64,000 nucleotides of DNA from JBELHR01 sp049606855 (GCA_049606855.1 JBMYVY010000010.1:15749-79748); one strand, 5' to 3'. Counted from the stretch's first letter, positions 42,485 through 51,269 are shown. Notes: generated from the letters alone by a model not told the origin. Made by a program: numbers and translations.

Positions 42485-43273
42485 ATGAAAAAGTTACTAT
42501 TCTTATTTGCATTTGTGTCAGTCACATTGCATAGCCAAACCGTATATAGAGACTTGACAACGGCAAAAGCCATTGCCATTTCTCAAAATAAATTGATTTT
42601 AGTTGACTTCACGGCAGAGTGGTGTTATCCCTGTAAAGTAATGAATCAAGAACTCTGGCAGTCCTATAGTTTTAAAAAACGTGAGTCTCAATTTGTTTTT
42701 GTAAAGATCGACATTGATGTTGATCGTAAAACAGCGGCGAAATACCGAGCCAATTTAATTCCAAGGGTTCTGTTAATTACTCCCAATGAGGATATTTTAT
42801 ATGATGAAGTCGGTTATAAAGGCAAAGCGACCTATCTCAAAGATTTTGATGCTTTACCAAAAAACTTTACTCGAATGAATGCCATGTATTCAAGTGTTGA
42901 TTTAACTAAAAACATCAAAGGGAAACCTGCAATGGGCTTAGGCATGGAGCTGAGTCGACTCGGTCAAGGAATTTCTAGAAAAAAACTACAAAACAGCTTT
43001 TTGCAGGTCAGTAATTCTTATTTGGATAATGTGGGTAAAAAAGACCTTTCTGAACAGAACTATCAACTCAAAGAGGCAACCGAATTATTAAACCTTGCTT
43101 ATTTAGGAGAATACAAAAAAGTTACCCTCGGTATGGAAAAAATCTATAGGGAAGATAACTCTTTACACAATTATATTTTGGCTTATTGTTATAAAAATCA
43201 AGGTGACAAAATAAAATATCAAGCCTATTATGATAAAATAAAAAGCCCAACTTTATTGGCTAAACTGGATTAA
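42485..43273 (+). CDS. Exported thioredoxin-family protein
   Basis: A 262-residue protein with a signal peptide (HSQ). The thioredoxin fold covers residues 20-130 with VDFTAEWCYPCKVMNQE (redox CxxC) and the cis-Pro region LIPRVLLITP. The remaining 130 residues are helical and look like a tetratricopeptide-type tail (LNLAYLGEYKKVTLGMEKIY, HNYILAYCYKNQGDKIKYQA). It is likely a periplasmic disulfide reductase or oxidase for unknown partners. It is divergent from the M14 gene; its stop overlaps the Arc gene stop on the other strand by 2 bases. Confidence 0.9.
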   Translation: MKKLLFLFAFVSVTLHSQTVYRDLTTAKAIAISQNKLILVDFTAEWCYPCKVMNQELWQSYSFKKRESQFVFVKIDIDVDRKTAAKYRANLIPRVLLITPNEDILYDEVGYKGKATYLKDFDALPKNFTRMNAMYSSVDLTKNIKGKPAMGLGMELSRLGQGISRKKLQNSFLQVSNSYLDNVGKKDLSEQNYQLKEATELLNLAYLGEYKKVTLGMEKIYREDNSLHNYILAYCYKNQGDKIKYQAYYDKIKSPTLLAKLD

Positions 43274-43434
43274 GGTTTTTTCTTTTTGGGCAATCGTTTC
43301 GCATCTTTTAATCCTTTATTAATCATCCATTCGAGTTGCCCATTGACACTTCGAAATTCATCGTCAGCCCATTTTTCTACCTGAGCAAAAAGCTCAGGAT
43401 CTATTCTTAGCACAAAAGATTTACGTTTGCTCAC
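43270..43434 (-). CDS. Arc-like ribbon-helix-helix protein
   Basis: A 54-residue protein: KRKSFVLRIDPELFAQVEKW, then DEFRSVNGQLEWMINKGLKD and a lysine-rich tail. This is the Arc/MetJ ribbon-helix-helix pattern: one beta strand for the DNA groove and two helices. The start is GTG at 43434, 3 bases after the SPFH stop; no ATG lies in frame before it. Arc-type proteins regularly follow SPFH genes in flavobacteria. It may regulate the SPFH gene or have another target. Confidence 0.8.
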   Translation of the reverse strand: MSKRKSFVLRIDPELFAQVEKWADDEFRSVNGQLEWMINKGLKDAKRLPKKKKP

Positions 43435-43437
43435 AAA

Positions 43438-44292
43438 TTAACTATTTAAGCTTCCTGCATTTACCACGGGTACCGCTTCTTTATCTCCGCATAAAACTAC
43501 CATTAAATTTGAAACCATCGATGCTTTTTTATCATCATCAAAATCTACAATATTGTCTTCACTCAATTGAGTTAAAGCGTCCTCAACCATACGAACTGCT
43601 CCTTCAACAATTTTTTTACGTGCTGCAACTATGGCAACAGCTTGCTGCCTCTTCAGCATAGAACTTGCAATTTCTGGGGCATATGCCAAATAACCAATAC
43701 GTGCTTCCATCACTTTTATTCCAGCTATAGCTAAACGCTCTGTAATTTCATTCTCTAAAGCTTCGTTTACTTCGTCCATGCCTGATCTCAAGGTCAATTC
43801 AGCTTGAGCATCATCAAAATTATCATAGGGATAAGACCCTGCAAGTTTCCGAACAGCGGCATCCGTTTGAACGCGAACAAATTCTTCATAATTATCTACA
43901 TCAAACGCAGCTTTAAAAGTATCTTGAACCTGCCAAACTAGAATGACGTTAATTAATATAGGGTTTCCTATCTTATCATTTACTTTTACTCGTTCACTAT
44001 CAAAATTTCTCGCTCGAAGTGAGATTCTAGTTCGTGTGAAAAATGGATTGACCCAATGAAATCCATTGTCTTTCACTGTTCCTTTATACGACCCGAAGAG
44101 TACCATTACTTTTGAACTATTAGGGTTTACAATAAAAAATCCTTTAAGTAAAAACAACCCCAAAACTAATGTTATCACAAACAAAGGCATTCTTAACAAA
44201 AGAACTCCTAACACACTCAAGATAATCGTTGCAAATACCACAAGTAACATGAGGTAGCCGTTAATTCCTTTTAATTCTTTCTCTGAATTCAT
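43438..44292 (-). CDS. SPFH-domain membrane protein (slipin/stomatin type)
   Basis: A 284-residue protein with two adjacent hydrophobic helices (about residues 11-33 and 37-56) and an SPFH/band 7 domain: FFIVNPNSSKVMVLFGSYKG, GFHWVNPFF, ISLRARNFDSERVKVNDK, then VRKLAGSYPYD. A helical region (ERLAIAGIKVMEARIGYLAY, AIVAARKKIVEGAV) follows. SPFH proteins organise membrane microdomains or scaffold proteases. I chose the ATG at 44292; a GTG at 44313 would add seven residues. The Arc gene follows at 3 bases. It is divergent from the iron-sulfur protein gene. Confidence 0.9.
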   Translation of the reverse strand: MNSEKELKGINGYLMLLVVFATIILSVLGVLLLRMPLFVITLVLGLFLLKGFFIVNPNSSKVMVLFGSYKGTVKDNGFHWVNPFFTRTRISLRARNFDSERVKVNDKIGNPILINVILVWQVQDTFKAAFDVDNYEEFVRVQTDAAVRKLAGSYPYDNFDDAQAELTLRSGMDEVNEALENEITERLAIAGIKVMEARIGYLAYAPEIASSMLKRQQAVAIVAARKKIVEGAVRMVEDALTQLSEDNIVDFDDDKKASMVSNLMVVLCGDKEAVPVVNAGSLNS

Positions 44293-44372
44293 ATGATATT
44301 GATTTGATATCACAATAATAGCAAAAAAATTTAACTTATCTTAACTTTTATAAATAAAAAAAGCAATTAAAC

Positions 44373-44579
44373 ATGAAAAAAACGTATCAAAAAGACAACT
44401 TAGAAATCGGTTGGGAAGCAGAAAAATGCGAACACGCTGGAGTGTGTGTGCGAACCTTGCCAAAGGTTTACAATCCGAAAGCAAGACCTTGGATTAAACC
44501 CGAAAATGCAAGTATTGAACAGTTAAAGTCTCAAATTAGCGCCTGTCCCTCAGGCGCATTAAGTTATAGAGAGCTCTAA
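44373..44579 (+). CDS. Divergent 4Fe-4S mono-cluster protein (YjdI-like)
   Basis: A 68-residue protein: NLEIGWEAEKCEHAGVCVRT, a KARPWIKPENAS stretch, and SACPSGALSY. Three cysteines in C-x5-C and a later CP motif match the divergent mono-cluster ferredoxin family that includes E. coli YjdI. It is probably a small electron carrier or a cluster-dependent accessory. Its stop is one base from the stop of the convergent VOC gene, and no terminator separates them. Confidence 0.87.
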   Translation: MKKTYQKDNLEIGWEAEKCEHAGVCVRTLPKVYNPKARPWIKPENASIEQLKSQISACPSGALSYREL

Positions 44580-44580
44580 T

Positions 44581-45099
44581 TTATTTGTACGCTCCTGCGG
44601 AATAATGCAATTCGTAGGAGTGTGAATAAATTTCAAATACGACTCCAAAAGGATCCTCAACATAAACCATACGGTAAGGTTTTTCACCAGGATAATAATA
44701 GCGAATTGGCATTCGTTGCTTTCCGCCTGCAGCAATTATTTTCTCGACCAAGCCCTCTACATCAGGATCTTGAACGGAAAAATGAAATAACCCTGCTTTA
44801 AACGGCTGAAAACTGGGTCGCTCTTGCTTGGCTTCTTTAAACTCAAATAATTCAAACCCAATTTTGTCTCCTGTTGACATATGTGCAATACGAAAAGACC
44901 CCCAGCCCTCACCGAAAACATCAATACACATTTGGCCAATTGCTGTATCATTCTCCTCATAAACTTCAGTGGGTGGCATAATCACATATAAACCCAATAC
45001 ATCTGTATAAAAACTTACAGCTGCATCTAAATCCGGAACTGTAATTCCGATATGTGAAAATGTACGTGGATATCTTTTTCCATCACTATTTAAATTCAT
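44581..45099 (-). CDS. VOC family protein (glyoxalase/dioxygenase fold)
   Basis: A 172-residue protein with two beta-alpha-beta-beta-beta modules: FSHIGITVPDLDAAVSFYTD (metal-ligand His) and KAGLFHFSVQDPDVEGL, with the terminal metal-ligand Glu in YVEDPFGVVFEIYSHSYE. VOC proteins include glyoxalase I, dioxygenases and resistance proteins; the substrate here cannot be named. The gene stands alone between the iron-sulfur protein and an acetyltransferase on the same strand with a 96-base gap upstream. Confidence 0.9.
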   Translation of the reverse strand: MNLNSDGKRYPRTFSHIGITVPDLDAAVSFYTDVLGLYVIMPPTEVYEENDTAIGQMCIDVFGEGWGSFRIAHMSTGDKIGFELFEFKEAKQERPSFQPFKAGLFHFSVQDPDVEGLVEKIIAAGGKQRMPIRYYYPGEKPYRMVYVEDPFGVVFEIYSHSYELHYSAGAYK

Positions 45100-45195
45100 A
45101 ATAACCTGTTTTTTAGTTGCTTATAAATTTAATCATATAAATTGTAAATTTGCTATTAAATGGATTTTTATCGTGGTTTTGACACCAAGTAGAAA

Positions 45196-45702
45196 CTAGT
45201 ATGGATTTTTAAGTCCATAGCGATTGCACATTATTCCATTCCAATATAAATGATGTCTATATTTTAATCCTATTTTTCTAAGTACTTTATTTGAAGCAAT
45301 ATTACCTATATGAGCATCCCCAATGATATCGGGAAGATTTAAAGTCTTGAAGCCATAATCTAGCCAAAACGTTGCGGTTTCAAAGGCAATGCCTTGGCCC
45401 CAAAATTCTGGTAATAATCTATACCCGATATCGTAGTAGCCCTCATCTTCCAATTTAAGCCCTGACCAGCCCAGGAACCTGCCATCTTCTTTTCGAAATA
45501 TAGCCCAGCGACCAATTCCATTATTTTTGTATTGTTGGAGAAGGTCTTCAACTATTTTGACGCTTTGATTAATATCCTTCACTGGATTTTGGCCGAGGTA
45601 TCTATGAACAGCTTCATTGTTGTCCAAATGAAAAAGATGGCCTGCGTCATCCAAAGAAAAGGGTCTTAATTCAAACCTTTTAGTGTACTCTATTTTAGAC
45701 AT
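45196..45702 (-). CDS. GNAT family N-acetyltransferase (RimJ/RimL type)
   Basis: A 168-residue acetyltransferase: RFELRPFSLDDAGHLFHLDN, FLGWSGLKLEDEGYYDIGYR, LLPEFWGQGIAFETATFWLD (acetyl-CoA loop) and IASNKVLRKIGLKYRHH. This is the layout of enzymes that acetylate protein N-termini or small amines; the acceptor is unknown. The last residues CNRYGLKN are in place, so the protein is complete. Confidence 0.9.
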   Translation of the reverse strand: MSKIEYTKRFELRPFSLDDAGHLFHLDNNEAVHRYLGQNPVKDINQSVKIVEDLLQQYKNNGIGRWAIFRKEDGRFLGWSGLKLEDEGYYDIGYRLLPEFWGQGIAFETATFWLDYGFKTLNLPDIIGDAHIGNIASNKVLRKIGLKYRHHLYWNGIMCNRYGLKNPY

Positions 45703-45754
45703 ATTGTATTAAATTCGTTGGAAATATAGGATATTAAAATGATTCGAGAAATTC

Positions 45755-46123
45755 ATGCAAACCAAACTGATGTGGCCAGATGAATCTTTGGATTTTGTGA
45801 AAATTCAGGGAGATGAAAATGCCAAGCATTATGGTTACTTTTTTAATGAGGAACTTATCGCTGTCGTCTCTGTTTTTTTGGATGCTACAAATCAATCCGC
45901 CCAATTAAGAAAACTTGCTTGCGTGAAAAAATATCAAGGTAAGGGAATTGGGAGTTCTTTAGTTCATCACCTTATTGAGCACACCCCGGTAGATCGAATA
46001 TTTTGCAATGCAAGAATTGAAAAAACTTCTTTTTACAGTAAATTAGGGTTTCAAGAGACAGAAGAAAAATTCAGTAGGAAAAACCAAGAATATATTATTA
46101 TGGAAAAACATATTTACAAATGA
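45755..46123 (+). CDS. GNAT family N-acetyltransferase, N-terminus possibly frameshifted
   Basis: A 122-residue acetyltransferase with acetyl-CoA loop CVKKYQGKGIGSSLVHHLIE and the closing SFYSKLGFQET. The reading frame starts inside a likely longer gene: from the ATG at 45739 another frame reads MIREIHANQTDVAR and then a stop. That matches the normal first residues of this family, in which a short leucine/arginine segment should follow before WPDESLDFVKI. A small deletion or frameshift near 45770 would explain this. The protein shown lacks about ten N-terminal residues and may or may not be active. Confidence 0.75.
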   Translation: MQTKLMWPDESLDFVKIQGDENAKHYGYFFNEELIAVVSVFLDATNQSAQLRKLACVKKYQGKGIGSSLVHHLIEHTPVDRIFCNARIEKTSFYSKLGFQETEEKFSRKNQEYIIMEKHIYK

Positions 46124-46608
46124 TTATTCGAGAGGCGGAAGTATCAGATTTACCTCAAATCCTTGAAATATTAAATTATGAAATTAAAGAGACCTTTAAT
46201 ATTTATGATTCGAGAGCATGGGATATGAAGCAGATCAAGCAATGGTTTAATTCAAAAAAAACAGACCGCTTTCCTGTCTTTGTTGCTGAAATTGATGGGC
46301 TTGTTTTGGGCTATGCCACTTATGGTTCTTTTAGGAAATGGGAAGGCTACAAACCTACTGTTGAACACTCTATTTACATAAAATCTCAGCAAAGAAAGCA
46401 AGGGGTTGGACAACGTTTAATGAAGCATTTAATCGATCAAGCGCGTGCTCAAGGGTTTTGCAATATGATTGCTGGAATTGATTCTCAAAACAAAAATAGT
46501 GTTGCCTTTCACAGACATTTTAATTTTAAAGAAGTTGGGTTTTTGCCTAACATCGCAACTAAACATGATCAAATTTTGAATCTATGTCTTATGCAACTTG
46601 AATTATAA
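46120..46608 (+). CDS. GNAT family N-acetyltransferase, phosphinothricin-acetyltransferase type
   Basis: A 162-residue enzyme: MIIREAEVSDLPQILEILNY, VFVAEIDGLVLGYATYGSFR, EHSIYIKSQQRKQGVGQRLM (acetyl-CoA loop), then SVAFHRHFNFKEVGFL. The pattern fits the phosphinothricin/methionine-sulfone acetyltransferase group. It overlaps the previous acetyltransferase by 4 bases (ATGA), so the two genes are co-translated. The natural acceptor amine is unknown. Confidence 0.9.
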   Translation: MIIREAEVSDLPQILEILNYEIKETFNIYDSRAWDMKQIKQWFNSKKTDRFPVFVAEIDGLVLGYATYGSFRKWEGYKPTVEHSIYIKSQQRKQGVGQRLMKHLIDQARAQGFCNMIAGIDSQNKNSVAFHRHFNFKEVGFLPNIATKHDQILNLCLMQLEL

Positions 46609-46612
46609 TTAT

Positions 46613-46620
46613 TAAATTTG
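46613..46620 (+). promoter_or_regulatory. -7 box (TAAATTTG) upstream of the methyltransferase gene
   Basis: An exact TAnnTTTG, 22 bases before the ATG at 46643 and directly after the acetyltransferase stop. It would give the RNA/DNA methyltransferase its own transcript. Confidence 0.4.
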
Positions 46621-46642
46621 AGTAGTGTTATCGGCGTATTAG

Positions 46643-47674
46643 ATGGACTCTTATTTTATACTCCAGAACCCAGGTCATAACTGGGTCTATTATCAGGAAT
46701 CAGAGAAACTTGCTCTGTCTGAATTGAAATTATGTTGTCTAAAATTAGACTTGCCCAATGCAGACCCTCAGGCTGTAGAAGTTTGTGGTGTCCGATATTT
46801 TCGTTTTTTTTTAAACCGGCCTTTTGATGAATCCATAAGTTTAGAAATAGGTAGACTTTCATTTTTCTTTGCCTTGTTTAAATCGGAAAATGATAGGTTT
46901 CTTCCGATCGCTGTAAATCCAAAGTTTCCTGTTGAAAAAAGCCTTAGTGGAGTTCAGAAATACATTGGAAAAACCAATGAACTCTTTACCCGAATGATGG
47001 TTAATATAGGTAGAATGTTTCTTGAAAAGAACTCAAACATCAGATTACTTGATCCTGTAGCAGGAAGAGGTACAACCCTTTTCGAAGGAGTACATTACGG
47101 CATGAAGTCCTATGGTATTGAAATTGAAAAAAAATCAATAGAACAAGCTAATCTCTTTATTAAGAAATACCTGCAAGGAGAACGTTTTAAATATTCTTTT
47201 TCAAAAAATCAGGTTTCCGGTAGTGATAAAAAAAATGGAGTTTTTATGGAAACTTTTGAGTTTGCCAAAAATAAAGCTGATTTCAAAGATGACTCAAGTC
47301 GTCTACAATTGAGTTTTGTAAATGGAAACACCTTGGCTTGTGAGCAGTTTTTTAAACGAGACTTTTTTGATTTAATAATAGGCGACCTGCCTTATGGAGT
47401 TCAGCACGGAAACAAGAAACAACATTCAGAAAAAAACTTCACTAGAAGTCCAGAAGAATTGGTTACTGATGGTCTTTTAGGGTGGAAAAAAACACTGAGA
47501 AAAAGTGGGATAGTTGTATTAGGTTGGAATGTCAATTTGTTCTCCTATAAAAAAATGGCTGCTCTTTTTGAATCTCAAGATTTTGATGTTCTCGGCAAGG
47601 AGGCCTATTTAGATTTTCAACATCAAGTAGATCAAGCAATCAAACGAAACATCCTGGTAGCAAGAAAATTATAA
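46643..47674 (+). CDS. Putative RNA methyltransferase, TRM11/UPF0020 type
   Basis: A 343-residue SAM-dependent methyltransferase. The C-terminal half carries LLDPVAGRGTTLFEGVHYGM (SAM-binding loop), a GIEIEKKSIEQANLF acidic strand end, and the catalytic DLIIGDLPYGVQHG in place of NPPY. The PVAGRGT plus DLPYG combination is that of tRNA/rRNA guanosine N2-methyltransferase-like proteins (TRM11, RlmL relatives). The N-terminal 120 residues replace the usual THUMP domain and are not recognisable. No restriction enzyme is near, so a DNA restriction-modification role is unlikely. Confidence 0.82.
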   Translation: MDSYFILQNPGHNWVYYQESEKLALSELKLCCLKLDLPNADPQAVEVCGVRYFRFFLNRPFDESISLEIGRLSFFFALFKSENDRFLPIAVNPKFPVEKSLSGVQKYIGKTNELFTRMMVNIGRMFLEKNSNIRLLDPVAGRGTTLFEGVHYGMKSYGIEIEKKSIEQANLFIKKYLQGERFKYSFSKNQVSGSDKKNGVFMETFEFAKNKADFKDDSSRLQLSFVNGNTLACEQFFKRDFFDLIIGDLPYGVQHGNKKQHSEKNFTRSPEELVTDGLLGWKKTLRKSGIVVLGWNVNLFSYKKMAALFESQDFDVLGKEAYLDFQHQVDQAIKRNILVARKL

Positions 47675-47700
47675 TGATGCTTTTTTCCTATCTTTAAGCT

Positions 47701-48489
47701 ATGGTAGAAAAACAGTTGGTCGATAAACTTTACAAGAACTTTTTAGAGACAAAAAAATGCATCACCCTTAAGGATGTTGGACATTGGTTTGATAAAGTAA
47801 TGGGAGTTATTTATCCTGTTTCAAAAGATCTTTTTTTCAGAGATAAGAATCAGTTTGAGGAATATTTAAAAACCTTGCAAGAAGAGCTCAAGGATATGAT
47901 GTATTGCAATATTGGTTTTGATCCAGAAAACGTTCCAGACCTTGTGGATAATTTTTCTTCAAAAATTTGGGAACTCAAACAAGCTCTAGATCTGGATATT
48001 GATGCGATTTTTGAAGGAGACCCTGCTGCACAATCTAAAGATGAAATCATAAGAACTTACCCGGGATTTTTTGCAATTGCCGCTCATAGAATTGCACATT
48101 TTTTTTATATCAAAAAACTACCAGTTATCCCGAGAATGATTAGCGAATATGCCCATAGTAAAACAGGAATTGATATTCATCCTGGGGCACATATTGGTTC
48201 GAGTTTTTGTATTGACCACGGAACAGGGGTGGTTATAGGTGAGACAACAATTATTGGAAATCAGGTCAAAATATATCAAGGAGTGACTCTTGGGGGACTC
48301 AGTGTAGAAAAAAAATTAGCCAACACTAAAAGACATCCAACCATAGAAGATTCAGTTGTTATTTATTCTGGTGCGAGTATTCTAGGAGGAGATACCGTGA
48401 TTGGGAAGAATAGTATCATTGGCGGAAATACGTTTATTATTGAAAGCATTCCTCAAAATTCAAAAATTTATCACCCAAGTAATTCATGA
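47701..48489 (+). CDS. cysE: Serine O-acetyltransferase
   Basis: A 262-residue enzyme that makes O-acetylserine, the first committed step of cysteine synthesis. The N-terminal half is helical. The C-terminal half is a left-handed beta helix of hexapeptide repeats: IDIHPGAHIGSSFCIDHGTG, VVIGETTIIGNQVKIYQGVT, LGG, RHPTIEDSVVIYSGASILG and further repeats. The catalytic His and Asp lie in the CIDHGTG turn. A TATCTTTA box ends 4 bases before the ATG. It overlaps cysM by 4 bases, so the pair is one operon. Confidence 0.95.
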   Translation: MVEKQLVDKLYKNFLETKKCITLKDVGHWFDKVMGVIYPVSKDLFFRDKNQFEEYLKTLQEELKDMMYCNIGFDPENVPDLVDNFSSKIWELKQALDLDIDAIFEGDPAAQSKDEIIRTYPGFFAIAAHRIAHFFYIKKLPVIPRMISEYAHSKTGIDIHPGAHIGSSFCIDHGTGVVIGETTIIGNQVKIYQGVTLGGLSVEKKLANTKRHPTIEDSVVIYSGASILGGDTVIGKNSIIGGNTFIIESIPQNSKIYHPSNS

Positions 48490-49361
48490 ACCAATTAATA
48501 GATTTAATAGGAAATACTCCCCTAGTGTCGGTCAAGTCACCTAATCCTAAGGTTGAGATTTATTGCAAACTCGAAGGGCAAAACCCAGGAGGCAGTGTTA
48601 AAGATCGAGCAGCTTATTCTATGATCAAAGGTGCTTTGGACCGAGGAGAAATTAAAACGGGAGATCATTTAGTCGAAGCGACTAGTGGAAATACAGGAAT
48701 TGCTTTGGCAATGATTGCTGCGGCTCTAGGTTTGAATATGCATTTAATCATGCCAGATACTGCCACTGAAGAACGTGTAGGAGCCATGCGTGCTTACGGA
48801 GCAGAAGTCATCCTTACCCCTGGTGTAAAAACAATAGAATATTCGCGAACATTAGCAGATGAGCTGCATCATTCAAAAGGCTATTATTTATTAAATCAAT
48901 TTGCTAATGACGATAATTGGTTGGCACATTATCGAAGTACAGGTCCTGAAATATGGAGAGATACCAAAGGTAAAATAAGTCATTTTGTTTCTTCGATGGG
49001 CACAACGGGTACTATAATGGGTGTTTCTAAATATTTAAAGGAACAAAACCGAGCAATACAAATTGTCGGTGCGCAACCTACTGAAGGTTCGAAAATTCCT
49101 GGTATACGTAGATGGAGCCCAGAGTTTTTGCCAAAAATATTTGATGCCTCAAGAGTTGATCAAGTGCGTGATGTTAGCAGAAACGAGGCCGAGAACCAAA
49201 TGAAGTTAATGGCAAAAGAAGATGCTATTTTTGGCGGTATAAGTAGTGGCGGAGCTCTTTTCTTGGCAAAAAAATTGGCCATGGAGTTAGAGGGGGGCCT
49301 TATCGTATGTATCACTTGCGATCGTGGAGATCGATATTTAAGTACTGGGATCTTTTCATGA
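48486..49361 (+). CDS. cysM: Cysteine synthase B (O-acetylserine sulfhydrylase)
   Basis: A 291-residue PLP enzyme. LIGNTPLV opens the fold, the PLP lysine is in NPGGSVKDRAAYSMIKGAL, the substrate loop is EATSGNTGIALAM, and SSMGTTGTIMGVSKYL holds the phosphate. EGSKIPGIRRW is the CysM-type loop that distinguishes isoform B from A. It converts O-acetylserine and sulfide (or thiosulfate in CysM) to cysteine. The ATGA overlap with cysE and with the next methyltransferase shows a tight operon. Confidence 0.95.
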   Translation: MNQLIDLIGNTPLVSVKSPNPKVEIYCKLEGQNPGGSVKDRAAYSMIKGALDRGEIKTGDHLVEATSGNTGIALAMIAAALGLNMHLIMPDTATEERVGAMRAYGAEVILTPGVKTIEYSRTLADELHHSKGYYLLNQFANDDNWLAHYRSTGPEIWRDTKGKISHFVSSMGTTGTIMGVSKYLKEQNRAIQIVGAQPTEGSKIPGIRRWSPEFLPKIFDASRVDQVRDVSRNEAENQMKLMAKEDAIFGGISSGGALFLAKKLAMELEGGLIVCITCDRGDRYLSTGIFS

Positions 49362-50158
49362 AAAATTATATAGAAGTAAATAAAGCGCTCTGGAATCAAC
49401 GAGTTGATGGGCATGTCGATTCTGAGTTTTACTCCGTTGAACGTTGGAAGAAACATCTAAACTCCCTAAATAAAATAGAGCTGAATTTACTGGGTGACTT
49501 ACAGGGTAAAAAAATTCTTCATTTGCAGTGCCATTTCGGTCAGGATACGCTTTCGATGCAGGCTCTTGGAGCTCAGTGTACTGGGGTGGATTTGTCGAAT
49601 AAAGCTATTGATAAAGCACAGGTTTTGGCCAGAGAACTCAGCCTAGAATCACAATTTATTTGCTGCGACATCTATGAATTAAAAAACCATTTAGATGAGA
49701 AATTTGATCTTGTATTTGCCTCTTATGGCTGTATAGGTTGGCTGCCAGATTTGAGCAAATGGGCAGAGGTAATCTCCAATTTCTTAAAACCAAATGGGAA
49801 ATTTGTTTTTGCTGAATTTCACCCTGTGGTTTGGATGTTTAACGATCAGTTTACAAGCGTTGATTATTCTTATTTCAATAAAGAAGCTATAGTAGAATCT
49901 GAATCGGGAAGTTATGCAGACCCTAAAGGTGACTATAATAATGATTTTGTTTGTTGGAATCACAGTATTGATGAGGTATTGACAGCTTTAATGTCAAATG
50001 GCATGAGCTTAGAACTGTTCCAAGAATATGACTACAGCCCATACCCGTGCTTTGAGAATGTTGTTGAACAGGATCAAAAGAAGTATCAAATAAAAAATTT
50101 AGAAGGGAAGTTGCCTATGGTTTTTGCCTTGAAAATGAATAAAAATGAAACTAATTAA
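49358..50158 (+). CDS. Class I SAM-dependent methyltransferase
   Basis: A 266-residue methyltransferase: KKILHLQCHFGQDTLSMQAL (SAM loop), AQCTGVDLSNKAIDKAQVLA, FDLVFASYGCIGWLPDLSKW, and KPNGKFVFAEFHPVVWMF. The acceptor is unknown; the fold resembles small-molecule methyltransferases. The start at ATG 49358 overlaps the cysM stop by 4 bases; an upstream in-frame extension would run 54 bases into cysM. It overlaps the next gene by 14 bases. Confidence 0.9.
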   Translation: MKNYIEVNKALWNQRVDGHVDSEFYSVERWKKHLNSLNKIELNLLGDLQGKKILHLQCHFGQDTLSMQALGAQCTGVDLSNKAIDKAQVLARELSLESQFICCDIYELKNHLDEKFDLVFASYGCIGWLPDLSKWAEVISNFLKPNGKFVFAEFHPVVWMFNDQFTSVDYSYFNKEAIVESESGSYADPKGDYNNDFVCWNHSIDEVLTALMSNGMSLELFQEYDYSPYPCFENVVEQDQKKYQIKNLEGKLPMVFALKMNKNETN

Positions 50159-51269
50159 AAAAATATTGATGATACTAACTTCAATTGTCATTGCCTTAAT
50201 ACTAATTGTTTTTCTTTTTATGCAACAAGCGCAATTTGGTTCAAAACCAAAGAATGAGCGACTGGGTCGTATCGAAAAATCACAACATTGGAACGGGAAA
50301 AAATTCGAAAACCTCGAATTTACTCCTGATCTAACTCCGGGGTATTCCTATTGGGACATTTTAAAAAAACAAGTAACCGGAAAAAGTGATCGATCTAAAC
50401 CAAAACACCCTATTCCCAACAAAAAAACAGATCTAAAATCCATAGATACTGAAGAAGATGTATTGATTTGGTTTGGTCATTCCTCTTACTATTTGCAGAT
50501 TTCGGGAGTTAAAATTCTCATGGACCCTGTTTTCAGTGGGAGCGCCTCTCCACTACCTTCGAGTATTCAATCTTTTGATGGAACAGATATATATACTGTA
50601 GACGATTTCCCGGAAATTGATTATATCTTAATTTCCCACGACCATTATGATCATTTAGACTATAAAACCATTAAAGAATTTCAATCCAAAACCTCTCAAG
50701 TCATCGTGGGTCTTGGAGTTGGAGCCCATTTTGAAAGTTGGGGATATCAAAAAAATCAAATCATCGAAACCGATTGGTGGGAGGATTTAAGCCTGAAAAA
50801 CAATTTAAGATTATATACCTGTCCTACGCGTCATTTTTCAGGTAGAGGGTTCACAAGAAACAACACCCTTTGGCAATCATATCTCTTAGAACAGCCGCAA
50901 GGGCTTAAAATATACCTTGGAGGTGACAGTGGTTATGGCGCGCATTTTAAAGAGATCAACCAAAGATATGGTGGTGTGGATCTAGCCATTTTAGATAATG
51001 GTCAGTACAATGATGCTTGGAAGGCAATACATATGCATCCTGATCAAGTAATTCAAGCCACACAAGATTTAAATGCTCAATATTTATTTCCTGTTCACTC
51101 CTCTAAATTTGTTCTTGCACTTCACGCTTGGGATGAGCCTTTAAATAGAACATCTGCACTCGCAGAACAAAATAACATCTCATTATTTACTCCAGTGCTC
51201 GGAAGTAAAACAAACTTGAATAGGCTAGAGCATAATTTCCCAAAATGGTGGGAGGGAATTGATGATTAA
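50145..51269 (+). CDS. MBL-fold hydrolase, NAPE-PLD/UlaG-like, membrane-anchored
   Basis: A 374-residue protein with one N-terminal hydrophobic helix (residues 5-27). The metallo-beta-lactamase fold holds WFGHSSYYLQISGVKILMDP, the metal-binding ILISHDHYDHLD, CPTRHFSGRGFTRNNTLW, IYLGGDSGYG and a late FPVHSSKF. This is the pattern of N-acylphosphatidylethanolamine phospholipase D-like and UlaG-like hydrolases. It probably acts at the membrane on a lipid or phosphoester; the substrate is unknown. It lies in the cysteine operon by close spacing. Confidence 0.9.
   Translation: MKLIKKILMILTSIVIALILIVFLFMQQAQFGSKPKNERLGRIEKSQHWNGKKFENLEFTPDLTPGYSYWDILKKQVTGKSDRSKPKHPIPNKKTDLKSIDTEEDVLIWFGHSSYYLQISGVKILMDPVFSGSASPLPSSIQSFDGTDIYTVDDFPEIDYILISHDHYDHLDYKTIKEFQSKTSQVIVGLGVGAHFESWGYQKNQIIETDWWEDLSLKNNLRLYTCPTRHFSGRGFTRNNTLWQSYLLEQPQGLKIYLGGDSGYGAHFKEINQRYGGVDLAILDNGQYNDAWKAIHMHPDQVIQATQDLNAQYLFPVHSSKFVLALHAWDEPLNRTSALAEQNNISLFTPVLGSKTNLNRLEHNFPKWWEGIDD

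Noticed and set aside
45145..45152. TAAATTTG box on the plus strand
   Set aside because: The genes on both sides are on the minus strand; it would drive antisense RNA only, and the motif occurs by chance in AT-rich DNA.
46643..47674. Restriction-modification methyltransferase
   Set aside because: No restriction enzyme nearby, and DLPYG with PVAGRGT points to RNA methyltransferases.
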